64,000 nucleotides of DNA from Paralvinella palmiformis (GCA_025642065.1 JAODUP010000150.1:731001-795000); one strand, 5' to 3'; positions 34,962-49,019 are shown, counted from the first letter of the stretch. Numbers and translations are program-made. Notes: generated by a model not told the origin, from the sequence alone.

Positions 34962-35420
34962 CCACCTTCATTTCAAATTTCAAATTCATAAATAATGTCA
35001 AAATATGTAAACAATCACCCAGATATTAAATAATCCAGTTTAAAGTGCTGATTAATGTAAACAACTGTGAGCAATGAATTATTCCAGAACTAAACGGCAT
35101 TTTCTTGTTAAAATTACGTCATGAATGATATACAACCATATCAGTTTGAGTCAGAAGGAACCTGACAAGAGGAAGATGATTCAAAATGGCTCAGATATTA
35201 ATTCACGCTCAAGAGAAACAACAATAGGTTTTCTCCTTCTCGCCTTCGAATCTGGCTTCCGGTACAGCCGTAATGGCGGCCCTCCAGTAATTTGAATTAT
35301 TTCCCTATATCTATGAGATCAGGTATATTTTGTTGTTATTACTATTGTAGAATTTCTGATTACTGTTCTAAGCATTACATATTTAAACAATATTTTCTGT
35401 GGTTGGACTATCTCTTTAAT
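34962..35420. mobile_element. Non-autonomous element with terminal inverted repeats
   Basis: The left end AAAGGGATAGACCACC (about 34961-34976) pairs imperfectly with the right end GGTTGGACTATCTCTTTA (about 35400-35417). The right-hand 140 bp (GCCGTAATGGCGGCCCTCCA onward) is homologous, in inverse orientation, to 63852-64000. There is no ORF. It is MITE-like, superfamily unknown. Confidence 0.65.
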
Positions 35421-35927
35421 ATCATTTCCAAGATGAAATATTTCCAGTCTACGTGATAATCTCTCTGACATATGACATGATGTCAGCTTCGTAATGAAAA
35501 CTTTTTAAAAACTTATTGACACGAACCAAGTTTAATAACATTATCTCAGTACAATACCTGGTCACGCTTGAAATATATAACCGAGAGAGTTAACTAGTTA
35601 GGGAATATAATACCATAAGTATATTATAAGATTGGAGGGTGTATTATTAATATACGGTGTTCAAGACATATTATTAGACAAAATGACGAATCTTTTTGTT
35701 ACAATGTTTATAATTAGTTTTTGTTTGTTTTTGATTATTTCTAAGTTATTGATTTAATTAAAAGGTAAGTCGCATAGGTTTGTTGTTTATTTAAAGTTAT
35801 CGTAGGAATATCTACATTTTATGAGAAATATTTTATACAATTTTATAAGAGTATGTTACTAATTTATATTCTAACTGCTAAAAAGCTAAGATTAAATTAA
35901 CCTCGTCTTAATTAACGCAAGCCAGCC

Positions 35928-36203
35928 ACTCACTCACTCACTCACTCACTCACTCACTCACTCACTCACTCACTCACTCACTCACTCACTCACTCACTCA
36001 CTCACTCACTCACTCACCACCACCACCACCACCACCACCACCACCACTCACCACCACCACCACCACCACCACCACCACTCACTCACTCACTCACTCACTC
36101 ACTCACTCACTCACTCACTCACTCACTCACTCACTCACTCACTCACTCACTCACTCACTCACTCACTCACTCACTCACTCACTCACTCACTCACTCACTC
36201 ACT
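35928..36203 (+). repeat. (CTCA)n array with two (CAC)n blocks
   Basis: Same tetranucleotide as 20534-21315, interrupted by (CAC)n at about 36016-36046 and 36050-36076. The two trinucleotide blocks are separated by a single CTCAC step. Confidence 0.97.
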
Positions 36204-36394
36204 ATGTAAATATTATTTCAATATAATCAGTGACGTCATCTAAAACGTATATAATCCTTTCATACTTTACATGACCTTCATCATGTCCTTCAGATGCCCT
36301 TCAGATACCTGTGTGAACTCTAAGATAACTAACTAATTAGTTTAAATGATAGAGTCTGAAGGGCACTTAATATGTCTGACCTGATTATATGTGG

Positions 36395-36494
36395 GATATA
36401 GTAACACACACATACACACACGCGCGCACACACATACACACACATATACCACACACACGCACACAAACACGAGGGTTTTTTTTAATAAAAAATG

Positions 36495-36551
<57 letters not shown>

Positions 36552-36660
36552 ATTATAATAGTGCATATGTATGTATGTACTTTAGGGAGTGTATATGTAT
36601 GAGTGTGTGAGGTTTTAGCGTGTGCGGTTAGTTCGTTAGTGCGTGTGTTAGTGCGATATT
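36395..36660 (+). repeat. (CA)n, (TA)n and GTGT-rich simple sequence
   Basis: CA-rich tract 36403-36466, (TA)n 36496-36545, then GTATGT/GTGCGTTAGT-type low complexity up to about 36655. Confidence 0.85.
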
Positions 36661-37574
36661 AGAAAGTTGGAATGTCATGCCTTAAAAATAGTATTAATGC
36701 TGATGTCTAGCGAATACAAAGGTAAATAAATATTATTATAATCAGGCATATATTGTTTACTTTAAAATATTGACGATGTAGTATTTATCATAATAAGCAT
36801 TATATAAGATACTATGATTTTTATGTCTACACCAGTAAGTTATTGCATCTAGATTTTCCATGGATTCAAATATGACACTTACTTCGTATTGCTTTAATTT
36901 TGTAATTGATTGTTCTACGCTAATTACACTTCAAAGACCAATCCATCTCAAGTCAAGAAATGTCAACAGTTTCAATAATCAGAGCCTTCGTGGATGTTGC
37001 TGATAAAGGTGTATAATTATAAATATTGATACCTTTACATGTGTTAGTATACATTATAATTATTATACATTGTTCTTATCTGAATATCAAGTCGGAGTTA
37101 TTTCATCTAACAATATGTATTTTTATTAAACATTTATGATCACAATAATCAATATTCGTTGCAATCGCCTCATCAGAAAATATTAATCTCGCGGAATGAT
37201 ATTACATCTAGAATATAGAATAATTATCTTACGGACGTCAAAATGTGACATTAATTATTGATGATATTATATTCTTATTTTGTTATTATTTGATAATTTT
37301 GATTTTTAAGTGCTAAAACATTTGTGTAAAAATCAATAATGTATTATTTTGTAGAATAATACCATTTAACTATTAAATCGGATATTGTAGCAAAATAATT
37401 TTCTGGTTCAAAGATATGATAGTTGTATTTCCATAATTAATTATATAAGAAGAAGAAGAAGAAACGATAAATTTTGTTGAGATATCCAGAGATAAGACTA
37501 AATCGTCGGTTACAGTCATTGTTATGATGTGACAACATATCTTATAATTAGTTACTGACATAAAATGGATGTTC
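36661..37574. other. Non-coding stretch
   Basis: AT-rich with a short (GAA)n at about 37449-37463. No gene was recognised. Confidence 0.4.
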
Positions 37575-37915
37575 TGCAGTTTGGCGAAAGACTTTACAAC
37601 AGTAATGTTAAGTCCATCCTACTGTATGGCTCAGAGTGCTGACGAGTGGTTAAAGGGGACGTGGCAAAGATCAATGCGTTCCACAATGGATGTTTGAGAA
37701 AGATCTGCTAAATATTCTGGCCAAATAAAATTTCCAATGTGGAACTTTATAAGAAGACAGGTTGCAACGGTGCTGTCCTCGAAATTAAACGCCAACGACT
37801 GAGATGGCCAGGACACGTCCTGAGAATGCCCAAAGACAGTATTCCCAAAGTGGCACTGAGATGGACACCACCTGGAAAAAGGAAGCGAGGACGACCAAAG
37901 TTGTGGCCTTTTGTC
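37575..37915 (+). mobile_element. LINE ORF2 C-terminal fragment
   Basis: Plus strand: NVKSILLYGSEC (about 37607-37642), then after stops NGCLRKIC and the open frame with ELYKKTGCNG, RQRLRWPGHVLRMPKDSIPK VALRWTPPGKRKRGRPKLW. This is the well-known C-terminal signature (R..RW.GHVLRMP...P..AL.W.P.GKR.RGRPK) of a widespread LINE endonuclease-RT family. It is truncated on both sides and contains stops near 37640 and 37710. Confidence 0.88.
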
Positions 37916-37975
37916 CCACTGGGGACGAAGAGGATAAGTGAAGTAAACATAAAATGGACACATAGATTTTAACAT

Positions 37976-39284
37976 TTAATGTTTCATTTCAACATTTCAA
38001 TGTTTTTAGTAAAGGTTTCCAAATATTAACTATACCCCCAAAAAGGTTAATAATACAATATATTATAAAAACCCCCAAAAATGTTTGTCTAAAAACAACC
38101 AACTTAATAGTTTTGTAGCTAGAGTGTGACGTGGATACTAATTAGTTACAAAATAATATTTACTGTGTTGACCTAAAATGTTATAATAACAACACAAATC
38201 TTTAAAAGCATTTTCTAAACATTCGAAATCGAACGTATTAATGTGTTTACAGAACAGTGTTTCGTTTTTTACATTGGTTTTTGTGACTTTTTGACGTTGC
38301 CTTGCTGTGACAACATTGTGACATATTATCGATCTTCATAACTGAGAAGATATTGACATAAAGAAAACGTTAAAAAAACTTAGTATAGCAGTTTGAAACT
38401 TTGTTAAATAAAAATAGAATGGTAGAATTAATTAATTTTAGCATCTATGCTCAGACATAACCAATATTATTAATATATTTCTGATATTATTCTATTTGAC
38501 AATCGAGACAGTTAAAAAACACCCAATAGCTGTTGAAGGTATTTTTCTTTCATTATTCAATGTTCATTACAATTCAAATAGCCTTTCATGTGTGAATCAA
38601 GGAAAGGTCAAAGTAATTCTTTACTTAACAAAAAGTAAGTAAAACCTCTCAAGTTAGCATTTCTCTGACAGATTTAATTTCGTAATTTGTCATTTGTACA
38701 AAAAAAGCCAGAAGTTAAATGTCCTGTTTCTGGTGAACATTACAAACGTGCTTCGTAAAATATTGTTTCCAGTAAATTCTTTATCCGTTGTTATTTAATG
38801 TAGATATGCAATATAATTGATCTAAGGATGATAACATTGAGTCAGTATTCTGTTATGACATATCGACACACAATTACCTCAAACTAAACTCAGTGTTACA
38901 GAAGATAATAAATAATAAATGTTTGAGGAAAACTACACATTTTGATGTCAGTTATAAAGATTATGTAGGATAGTATCAATAATGTATTGAGTTTTAGAAT
39001 ACACTTTGTCAAATGTATTTATTGACGTATGTAATGTTAGAAATAACGTGTTACAGTTTATGTTTTTCACATATTAATATATGTTAAGAAGATTGAATAA
39101 AATAACTGACACACCAATTACAAAACATAAAACGATTCATAACATATTATGTTTTATGAATGACACATAAATATGTAATAACAATTATATTAAAAACAGT
39201 TCTTGATCATTAGTAAATATAACTGATCGTTGTAAAAATTATTTTATATTACTTATTGCAGTAATGTCATGCCATTGTTATAAA
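37976..39284. other. Non-coding stretch
   Basis: AT-rich sequence with no gene, tandem array or recognisable transposon. Confidence 0.4.
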
Positions 39285-39304
39285 TCTCTCTATCTATCTA
39301 TCTA

Positions 39305-39384
<80 letters not shown>
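39285..39384. repeat. (CTAT)n, (CT)n and (TA)n compound microsatellite
   Basis: Three simple-repeat tracts in a row, bordering the duplicated block that begins at about 39385. Confidence 0.9.
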
Positions 39385-39387
<3 letters not shown>

Positions 39388-40335
39388 CCACAGATACATA
39401 TTTTAACAGGAGATAATTCGGTTTTATCATAATTATATATTAAATTATTGAAAGGAAATGTTTAAATAATTTAAGTTATTGTTCTAAAACATTTTGGTCA
39501 ACGATAATGAGTTAAAGATGATATTTTGAGTGTGACCTTTAGACCTTTGTATCAAGAAGATATTATCAGTAAAATAGATATTTTTGTAACTCTAAATTTA
39601 AGTAATAAGAGGAAGTTATTGTTCGGAAAGAGGAGGTTTCTATATTCCCCCTAAAAGTGTTTTTGAGTTTGTGTAAAATGTAATAATATGAAGTGTTAAG
39701 TTTAGTGATAAAGGAAAACTGAGATGTAATGAAAATGTGAAAGTTGTTAGATTTCTATTATACTTAAGAAAATGGGGAATTCTTTTGACCTTTAAAGTCA
39801 AGATTTATAAAACCAAGAAGGTTGAAAATCAATAGCACGTCTGTTTCTAGCTAAATTAAAAAGACATTTAACGGTCTTGACTGGAACATAAAACTTACTT
39901 TAGAACATCATATATTTAAAGTCAAAACATATATTTGTAATATTTTTCTATATAGATTAACTATCAGCATTCTAAGCTATCTGAATATCATGTAGGTATT
40001 GATATGAAAAAGAGAATTCTTTAAATATGAAATTTGTACATATATTAATGATTATCTAGTTATCTACTAATGGGCTACAAAGAATAAGTCTAGATACTAT
40101 ATACAACATAATGCTTGTCTATATGTCTCTTTGACCGTCTGTCTGTCAGACTCTGTCTATCTGTTTCTGTCTGTCTGTCAGATTCTGTCTATCTGCCAGT
40201 TTGACCGTCTGTCTGTCAGACATTGTCTAGCTGTCTGTTTGACCATCTGTCTGTTAGACTCTCTCTGTTTGGCTATCTGTCTGTTTGACTGTCTATGTTT
40301 GACAGTCTGTCTGTCTGTCTGTTTGACTGTCTCTC
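39385..40335 (+). repeat. Duplicated block, copy 1
   Basis: The sequence from ACATATTTTAACAGGAGATA to a TCTGT/TTGAC-rich array (40130-40333) aligns colinearly with 47375-48160. The first 450 bp are highly similar and the rest shows indels. It contains no plausible gene. Both copies start beside TA plus CT/GA microsatellites and end in TGTCTGTTTGA-type tandem repeats. Confidence 0.82.
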
Positions 40336-43084
40336 CATTTATGTAGTTTAATTCGGAGCTCCACACCTCAGGAAGCTACCAATAGGTACTATTCCAAGTG
40401 TAATAAATGGACAGGCTAAACAAACCATTGATTCAATTAAATTATTTATACTTCTGACATAAAAGACTTTTTAGAAATAATATGTTATTAGTTATGTACT
40501 AAAATATGACAGAAATCTAGTTTTGTTCATCGTCAACTGGTGTTATTAATAGTGAGCTGAACGTCATCCAGAAAATATGGAATCTGCTTTAATCCGCTTT
40601 TCTGTCTCTTCTGGAGATGTCAGCATGGTTAGAATAATTACCAGACGCACCTTTAATTAACGTGATTAAATTAATAATTAAATTATTTTACAGTTCGCCA
40701 CAAACTAATTCCACAAACAATTAATAACATTAAGTGCTAACTATATTGTTTTCCAATGAGTACATAGGAGTCTGATACATCGATCTTGTTCATATTTTCC
40801 AGTTCCAATATGCTTCATCAGAACATAATCGATTGAATTTATCACTTTCATCACGAACTTTTTGTCAGTTTCTACGATGTCTTCTGATGATGATAAAGTT
40901 TGTATTTGTTTGTTTGTAAATTAAACGATCTGTTCTCTTTTCTGGCGAATTAAAAATTCATCGACGAATCTTTATTGCGACTAAGTTCAATCTGCCTCCT
41001 GGTTTGTTTACATTACTGAGTGAACTCCACTTTCAAGGTTAATCCTTGGTTCACCTAACAAGAATGATCGTTTTTTAGCTTTATGAGACTGTCATCTATC
41101 TTTGACCAGCAAGGTCACTATACATAGATGTAGAATAATGTTAAGATGTTACAATTTACCTTTAGGATTATGTTACCTATATGTTTAGGTATATAATAAT
41201 AATGATGCTACTGCTGATGATAATAATAAATGAATAATAACAATATACGATATTAATTAAACTGGTCCCAGTTTGTGTATACATTGATTTCTTTACAATA
41301 TTAAACTTGAAATAAATCATGGATGGGGTAGAATTACCTTAGGGTGCAATTTCCGGGGGAAATTATCCTAGAATCGAAGAAAAGATTTTTACGCTTTATT
41401 TTGAAGAGTGCACACCTACACTCACGGATTTTATCAAATAAAATAATTCTTTATTTAGTTTATAAAATTTAAACTTTCTCTAATAGAGAAAATGGAACTT
41501 TAAATTAATAGTTGTTAACTGTAAATATGACCATTAACAGAATTTTCTTTATAATATTAGTGTCGTGCCGCTATTATTCTGTGTCCTCGTCTTCTGTATG
41601 AAGGTTCCATATGAACGATTAGTTTATTAAAAAGGCACCTATCTCTGTCTCTTTCAAATAATAACATTCAATCTACACAGGTACTGAATGAATCCTATCA
41701 CGTGACTTCCTATGAACTAACATGTAGATAGTAGTTTTAGAAATAACGATATTTATTTCTATAAATGATGACACCATTGTGACATATGATGATAGTTGAT
41801 GATGATAATTGATGAAATCAGTTTCTGGATATTGACATATAACAGGAACTGATTCTGTCAGCTAACTCTTACAAAAACTAACAACATTGTCGTTGTTGAC
41901 ACCCATAAACCTTACCACAAAGAAGAAGAGTAACAACAACAACAACCCATAAAGATAAAAAAACTAAACAATAATAACAATAATAACAACAATAACAATT
42001 TGTCATCGAGGACTCAACGTTACCACAAAGATATGATAATGGTGATGATTATGAAGATAATGATGATGATACTACTAATAATAGTAATAATAATAACAGC
42101 AACAACAACAACAACAACAACATCAGCGACGATAATAAATGATATTTCTGTCATATGTTTGTATATCAAATAATTACACAAAATATAAACAAATAGATGA
42201 CTTCAAATAACAAAATTAATAATATAAATAATTTAATAAAGTAAATATACAACACACATTTAAAAGTTATTAAATCTGCATTTCTCCAGGTGTTTAGTTA
42301 TTATTGTAAGTTGTGTTATTTTGTTAAAGATCAACTGATAGCCAACTGCTATATAAGAGTGAGTGAGTGTGTGACTGAGTGAGTGAGTGAGCGAGTGAGT
42401 GACTGAGTGCTCTCATATAGTCGGGGTAGATTGAGGAGACCAAAAACTGTTAAAATGATGGTGTGTATTATACTATAGATAAGTTAATATTTTAGTTTTT
42501 AGTAGAAACGGTTATGGCATTTGTGAATTTTACCTTCTAGTGTATGTATATATATATATATATATATATATGCGTGCGAGCGTGTGTGTGTGTGTGTGTG
42601 TGCGTGCGTGTGTGTTATAGTTTATTAATTGATATGTTTTATTAATTGATATTATTTAATTTGTATTCATTATTGTGCATATGAACTCTGAACTCTTTTG
42701 TTTTAATGGGAGTATTCTTGACCTATATAAATGGTGGCGTGATTAGTCATAAAACGTGGATGAGTTCAACTTGATGAGGACACGATATGTTTGTATATTT
42801 TAATGTTATCAGATTTAATGTTATCACTACGTAAAATTCCCTTCTTATTATGCCGTTTTGACGGTTGTTTGGTGTTAATGGACATAATCTTCTCGAAAAA
42901 ATCTCCTCATTTGAGGAGTATATCATTCAAATATAAAAACATATTATTTTAACATACAGAGTAATTCCAAACTGCCATTTTATACAAGTCTTACTTGTAT
43001 ATCTATCACAATTGTAATGTCCATGTGTAAGAGTGGTTCTTGTTGATCAGAAAACCGTGGACACAACTGACATAAGAGTCGCTG
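40336..43084. other. Non-coding stretch
   Basis: No gene was recognised in 2.7 kb. It contains CAA/AAT/GAT-rich low complexity at 41180-41240 and 41925-42140, a (GAGT)n tract at 42357-42408, and (TA)n/(GT)n at 42546-42614. Confidence 0.4.
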
Positions 43085-45620
43085 AGGGGTAATAATAATA
43101 ATAATAATAATAATGTATATTTAATAAAGCGCCCTTACTAGCAGGAGCCATTCAAAGGCTCTGTACAAATAATATGTTATATAATAATACCTCAAATAAT
43201 ATGTCTGTAAAAACACTAAGAGATTTAAAAGATAATTATTATTAATCTGTGAAAGCAATCTTGAACAGGTGTATTTTTAGAACAGATTAAATTTTTAAAG
43301 AATATCTACTAGCGACCTATTCCACAAAGTGGGACCTATTATGCTAAAGGCACAATAACTATATGACTTGAGCCGAGACACAGCTACCTGCATAATGGAC
43401 ACCAGTTCACACAGGTATTCTGCCGCCATACATTAATAGATTTTAAGGTTATTAATAAAATCTTGAAATAGATTTTACAATAGTCTATACGAGATGTAAC
43501 AAAGGCATGGACTAGAGTTACAAGTGCTTCATGTGTCAAGAATGTTTTTAAACAGTGGATGTTCTTAAGATGGCAGTAGCCAGCTCGGCATACTGATGTG
43601 ACATGTTCATACATGTTAATACATTGGTCAAAATAATTTTTTAATGACCCATTAGGTGTATTCGAAGATGCACCGATCTGTAATTCTTGGATCTTTAGGG
43701 ATTTAAGACAATCTGGTGATGCCAAATATATAATATTTGTTTAGTATCATTTAGTCATAAAAGAGTCATCCATAGCCGAATATCAGTAATACAAAGTTCT
43801 AAATTCGTTAAGGAAGAGGAGAAATTTAACTCATTGTCAGGATCAGTGATATATACAGCTGTGTGTCATCAGCATACAAGTGATATTTAACCCCATATCG
43901 CTGCGCAATGATCCCGAGAGGAGGGGTATACATTGTGAAAACCAGAGGACCAAGAACTGAACCCTGTGGTACACCAGATAACAAAAACTGAATGTCAGAT
44001 AAAGTACCATGAACAGACGCTCTCTGGGAGTGTTGTTCCAGATAGGATCGCAACCATTCAAGTACTTTACCTGACAGACGAAACAATTGACATCATAATA
44101 TCATTTTTCACTCGAACCAAGGCTGTTTCATTGCTGTGACCACTTTTATATGCAGATTGTAGTGATTCATTAAGGTTATTATTGATTAAATATTTGCTTA
44201 AAAAAGAAAGAAACTCTCCATTCTATAACATTAGATACAAATGTAAAATTTTGAAACAGGTCTGTAATTGTTTAGAATATTACAGTCCATACTGTTTTTT
44301 TATTATTAATGGTTTTACAAGGGCAGCTTTCATGGATCTTGGGATAACACCCAGAGATAATAATTTATTAACTATATTTGTAATTGGGTTTATCAGAACA
44401 TCCAGACAATCTTTCACAAGCTATGTAGCCATAGGGTCTACAGCACAGAAAGCATTAGATGACTTTTTCAGCAACTGTCTGATATCAGTCTCTGTAAAAG
44501 GCTCAAATGTATCCACCATGGACTTGCAGGACTCTTCTCCCAGTGGCTTACCCTGTGATAAGGTGCTGGACTGGAACCCACTAAGCATAGTTATTAAAAT
44601 AATGGGATATCTTTATCTGAGCTGATAATATTTGGAAGGACAGTTTGACTTTTATGTAATACCTTTGATTTCATTTGGATGCTTTGACCTTTTTATTATA
44701 ATATTCTGATTTAGCAGAGGAAAGGTATTTTACTGACCTTGAACATTTCATGTCTTTTTGCAGCTTGTATGTTCTTATTGTACCATGGAAACATTGGTCT
44801 TCTTTGTATTTCCTTTGTCCTTGAAAGGAGCATGCTCATCTACAACGTCTCTCAATACACTATCATAGAGATCAACCAGATGATCTGCATCATCCGGTGA
44901 ATCCAATGCCAGAGAAGAGACCCACAGATCAGCAAGAAAAGCCTCCTTGTCAATTGACTTATATCTTCTATATGAAATAACTTTAGCTGAAACAGATTGT
45001 TTCTGTAAAGATACATTAATGTTAACAAGGAAATTAGCAGACAGCATGGAAGACACAGACACACCCTTAATCAAATTGTCATCATCACGGGAGATGACAA
45101 GATCTAAGATGTGACCATGTCTGTGTGTTCTTTCTTGGGCATGCTGCCTGAGATTGGCAGATCTAAGAATGTCAGCCAGTTGTTTGGTATCTGCATTCTT
45201 CTGTCAACAAATCCCGAAAAATTCCTTTAAGAAATCTGCCGCTTTCAGGCCATTTTTCTTAGTGAGGTGTAATCGGTAGATATTAGTTACACTACTTATC
45301 ATCCCCAGACACAAAAGTCAATTGGTAATTTTCTAAAGCCTTAACCTGAAAACGCAAATGGGTTTCACACTTCAAAGAATCACGGAGAGGAATGCCGACT
45401 CCCCCACCTTTCTTGTGAATCCAAGCTGGATTATGGAATGAATATCCAGCTGGAGTTACATCACCAATAAACATTACCAGCCAGCCAAGTATCTGTCATG
45501 ACAAGAGTATTAAGATTCATTACCTTAACAACATAAGATATTTCATCAGATTTATTACAGATTGACTGACAATTTATAAGACAAACACTTACATTTTACA
45601 TGGGCGCATCGCTAAACAAA
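43085..45620 (-). mobile_element. L2/CR1-like LINE, ORF2 nearly full length but broken
   Basis: Minus strand, 5' to 3'. Endonuclease starts near 45600 (NCQSICNKSDEISYVV, LVMTDTWLAG), then PAGYSFHNPAWIHKKGGGVG (about 45440) and ENYQLTF. The EN-RT linker frame is 45074-44775 (YRRYKSIDKEAFLADL, DEHAPFK). RT traces: NYRPVS (about 44270), then the open frame 44086-43826 with LSGVPQGSVLGPLVF and YHLYADDTQLYIS; the YADD catalytic box is intact. The thumb/C-terminus is 43725-43384 (FVTSRIDYC). The 3' UTR ends GCGCTTTATTAAATATACAT followed by (ATT)n at about 43091-43117. Stops and frameshifts split it into at least five pieces. No ORF1 was recognised upstream. Confidence 0.88.
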
Positions 45621-46560
45621 TGGTATTACCAACATGGGGTCGTAAGAAAAGCAACTGATCCTCAGTATAATTCATTATAATTATAGAAAGAAATAAGTGA
45701 AATAAAAATTTAAACATACACAAACAAAAACCGCGTTCGTAGCGTAAACATTGGAGTGGGCGATAATATAGGGCGTCATATGATCAGTTCAAAAGTAAAT
45801 ACAAGAAATACTAAATAAGTAAACATAATCAACTTATACTACTACAGATTAAATATATATTACATAACATACAAAATACACCAGTTTCACTGATGTAACT
45901 TATCTAATAGCTGAACTATCCGAGAAATATCCCGGTGTCATCACATCGAAAGCCGACCATACCCCCGCCATTCCCAGTTATTGGATAGCGTCCTCTTCGA
46001 ATCTCCCCAGATTATGTCAGATGTCGAATGTATAGACGGGGACATGTGAACTGTGAATCCTTCTATCCGGGAATCGTTCGACGTAATTTTTTGCACCTTA
46101 TTCCTAATCAGCAATAAACGACTTTGGAACTTCCTCAGTATCAAACATTAATTCATTACAATTTCAGATATCGTTTGGCACAAACGAAAATCGTTTGTTC
46201 CAATCAACGGTTACAGTTGGTAGAACATCGGGAATTAGAACTCGTGATATTTTATCACAAATTAGGAAACAAGAACAAGCTAAAAGCAAAACAACAATAA
46301 TAGTGATGTCAGGTTTCATTGCTTTTCGTGTTCAGTCATTCAAAAACCTAATCAATTATATTTATCGATCAAGTAATGCTCTTTGGTAGAGATACCTGTT
46401 GAAAAATGGGTTCAGCGACATTTTATAATGTGTTTATGTTATGTATAATAACAGATTACAAATTCCGCGTTCAATCGTCAGATATTGGTTTGTAATCGAC
46501 ATTTTGTCAAACGACCAGGATTATGGCCATGTTTGACCTTCATCGTTTTCTGGGTTATAC
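45621..46560. other. Upstream of the 43-kb LINE
   Basis: This could contain the 5' UTR or a decayed ORF1 of the LINE, but no zinc knuckle, coiled coil or esterase motif was recognised in either strand. Confidence 0.35.
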
Positions 46561-46565
46561 TAGCA

Positions 46566-46593
46566 TATTGGTTTGTTGTTGTTGTTGTTGTTG

Positions 46594-46624
<31 letters not shown>

Positions 46625-46770
46625 GATATGCCTGTGTGTGCGTGTGCATGTGAGTGCATGTATATGTCTGTGTGTGTGTGTGTTAGTGTGTGTGTGTGTA
46701 TGTGTGTGTGTATGTGTGTGTGTGTGTGTGTGCGTGTGTGTGTGTGTGTGTGTGTGGTGTGTGTGTGTGG
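46566..46770 (+). repeat. (TTG)n then (GT)n microsatellites
   Basis: TTG triplets at 46569-46595 pass directly into GT-rich repeats with irregular steps up to about 46770. Frames through it encode Val/Cys or His/Thr polymers and are artefacts. Confidence 0.95.
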
Positions 46771-47225
46771 AGGGGGGTAGCAGTGTGTGATAAAACGCAG
46801 AGAATTATGAATTGTGATTAAAAAGTCTGGACTCTTCATCGTGGTATTGATCCAATCGTTCAGTAATTCAAGGTCAATGTGACCTTTAGTGTCAGATTTC
46901 AACGAAAACTAATTGGCCTTGAGGAAGTAGTTATCAATTATCATATCATAGTAACGTCAATAGTGCTATTTGTTCGCATCGTAATGTTTTTATATTATGA
47001 GTGACGTCACGTCAATTACGTTCTAACATTGGATCTCATTCTTAATCAGGTTCACTGTCGAATGACAATAGAGGACATTTATCCGTAATGAAGGTTATAT
47101 GAAGGTCACGAAGACAGGTCATTCCAGTTATCGTCACATAGTTGGTTATGATGTCATTTTATTTATTGTCAATATTAATCATACTATGGTCAGTACATTA
47201 ATCAGTCAGTGCGTCAATTCATGGT
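46771..47225. other. Non-coding stretch
   Basis: No gene or repeat was recognised. Confidence 0.4.
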
Positions 47226-47227
47226 TC

Positions 47228-47360
<133 letters not shown>

Positions 47361-47374
47361 GGGAGATATATTCA

Positions 47375-48165
47375 CCTCAAATACATGTTTTAACAGGAGA
47401 TAATTCGGTTTGATCATATTTATTAATTAAATTATTTAAAGTAAATGTTTAAATAATTTAAGTTATAGTTCTAAAACATTTTGGTCAACGATAATGATTT
47501 AAAGGTGATATTTTGAGTGTGACCTTTAGACCTTTGTATCAAGATGATATTATGAGTAAAATTGATTTTTTGTAACTCTAAATTTAAGTAATAAGATATT
47601 TATTGTTCGAAAAGAGAAGGTTTCTATATTTCCCCTAAAAGATTTGGTGTTTCGAGTTTTTGTAAAATGTAATAATATGAAGTGTTAAGTTGCTAGATTT
47701 CAATTTGTTTAAAGAAAAGGATAATTGCCTTAACATTTTTTAAGTCAAGATTTATAAAGATGAAAATTAATAGCACGTCTGTTTTTAACTAGAAATTAAA
47801 ACGCACTCCAGCAATTGACAATTTTAAAGCCAGAAATATATTTGTGATCTTTCCCTATATAATTTAAATATTATAATTACAAACCATCTGTTAAAGATTT
47901 ATAAGATAAGTGTGTCAGACAAATGTACTATGTAGAGTTTCGCCTAAAAAGATAACTCTTCAAATATGAGAAATATAAATATATTAATGTCAATCTATCG
48001 AATACAAAGCTTCAATCATAATTAGTTGTCTAACTGTCTATTGATTGTCTCCGTGTTTGATTGTCTGTTTGATTGTCTGTTTGATTGTCTGTTTGATTGT
48101 CTGTTTGATTGTCTGTTTGATTGTCTGTTTGATTGTCAATGTATGTTTAACTATCTGTGTTAGAC
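47375..48165 (+). repeat. Duplicated block, copy 2, ending in a 12-bp array
   Basis: Aligns with 39385-40335 in the same orientation (for example AACATTTTGGTCAACGATAA and GTGTGACCTTTAGACCTTTG in both). It ends with seven near-perfect copies of the 12-mer GTCTGTTTGATT at about 48053-48138. Confidence 0.82.
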
Positions 48166-48596
48166 TGTCTGTATGTTCATATTATCTCTTCCCTTTGTAG
48201 TAGTTTCTTCACTGACGTCATTTATCTCTTTGGTTTACATCTTTTGTGCCATAATATATCATCTCTATCTAAATGATACAAACACTAACGTTATGTTGTT
48301 ATCATCCTCATACAATCATATTATAAAAGTCTGGTCAAAACATTGTAAATGATAAACAGAAAGGAACAAATTAGTGTATTATTTATGACCAACCATAAAG
48401 TATTTAAATAATTATGGATAGAAAGGTATTAAATGATTAAATGGCAAAAATACAAGAAATATGAAAGATTAGATATAATCAGATTAATTTATAATAAATT
48501 GTCACAATGAAACTAAAATGTGATAAATAAAAACTGACTAGAAAACATTAAACTCAAAATGATTCAATAAAGTATTCCCTGTTTGTGATTGACGAA

Positions 48597-48980
48597 CGTT
48601 GGCTGATAGCACATTGTAGAGGTCAGCTGATAGCACATTGTAGAGGTCAGCTGATAGCACATTGTAGAGGTCAGCTGATAGCGCATTGTAGAGGTCAGCT
48701 GATAGCACATTGTAGAGGTCAGCTGATAGCGCATTGTAGAGGTCAGCTGATAGCGCATTGTAGAGGTCAGCTGATAGCGCATTGTAGAGGTCAGCTGATA
48801 GCGCATTGTAGAGGTCAGCTGATAGCACATTGTAGAGGTCAGCTGATAGAGCATTGTAGAGGTCAGCTGATAGCGCATTATAGAGGTCAGCTGATAGCGC
48901 ATTGTAGAGGTCAGCTGATAGCACATTGTAGAGGTCAGTTGATAGCGCATTGTAGAGGTCAGCTGATAGCACATTGTAGA
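48597..48980 (+). repeat. 24-bp minisatellite, about 16 copies
   Basis: Unit GGTCAGCTGATAGCACATTG plus TAGA, with CACATTG/CGCATTG variants. Because 24 is divisible by three and the unit lacks stops in several frames, three long overlapping frames appear; they are artefacts. The unit contains CAGCTG, a palindromic E-box-type hexamer. Confidence 0.96.
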
Positions 48981-49019
48981 GTTTGGCTGGTGAACATTCT
49001 AGAGGTTGGCTGGTGAACA

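Noticed and set aside
44182..44625. 147-residue plus-strand ORF
   Set aside because: It is the antisense of the minus-strand LINE RT region (NYRPVS on the other strand).
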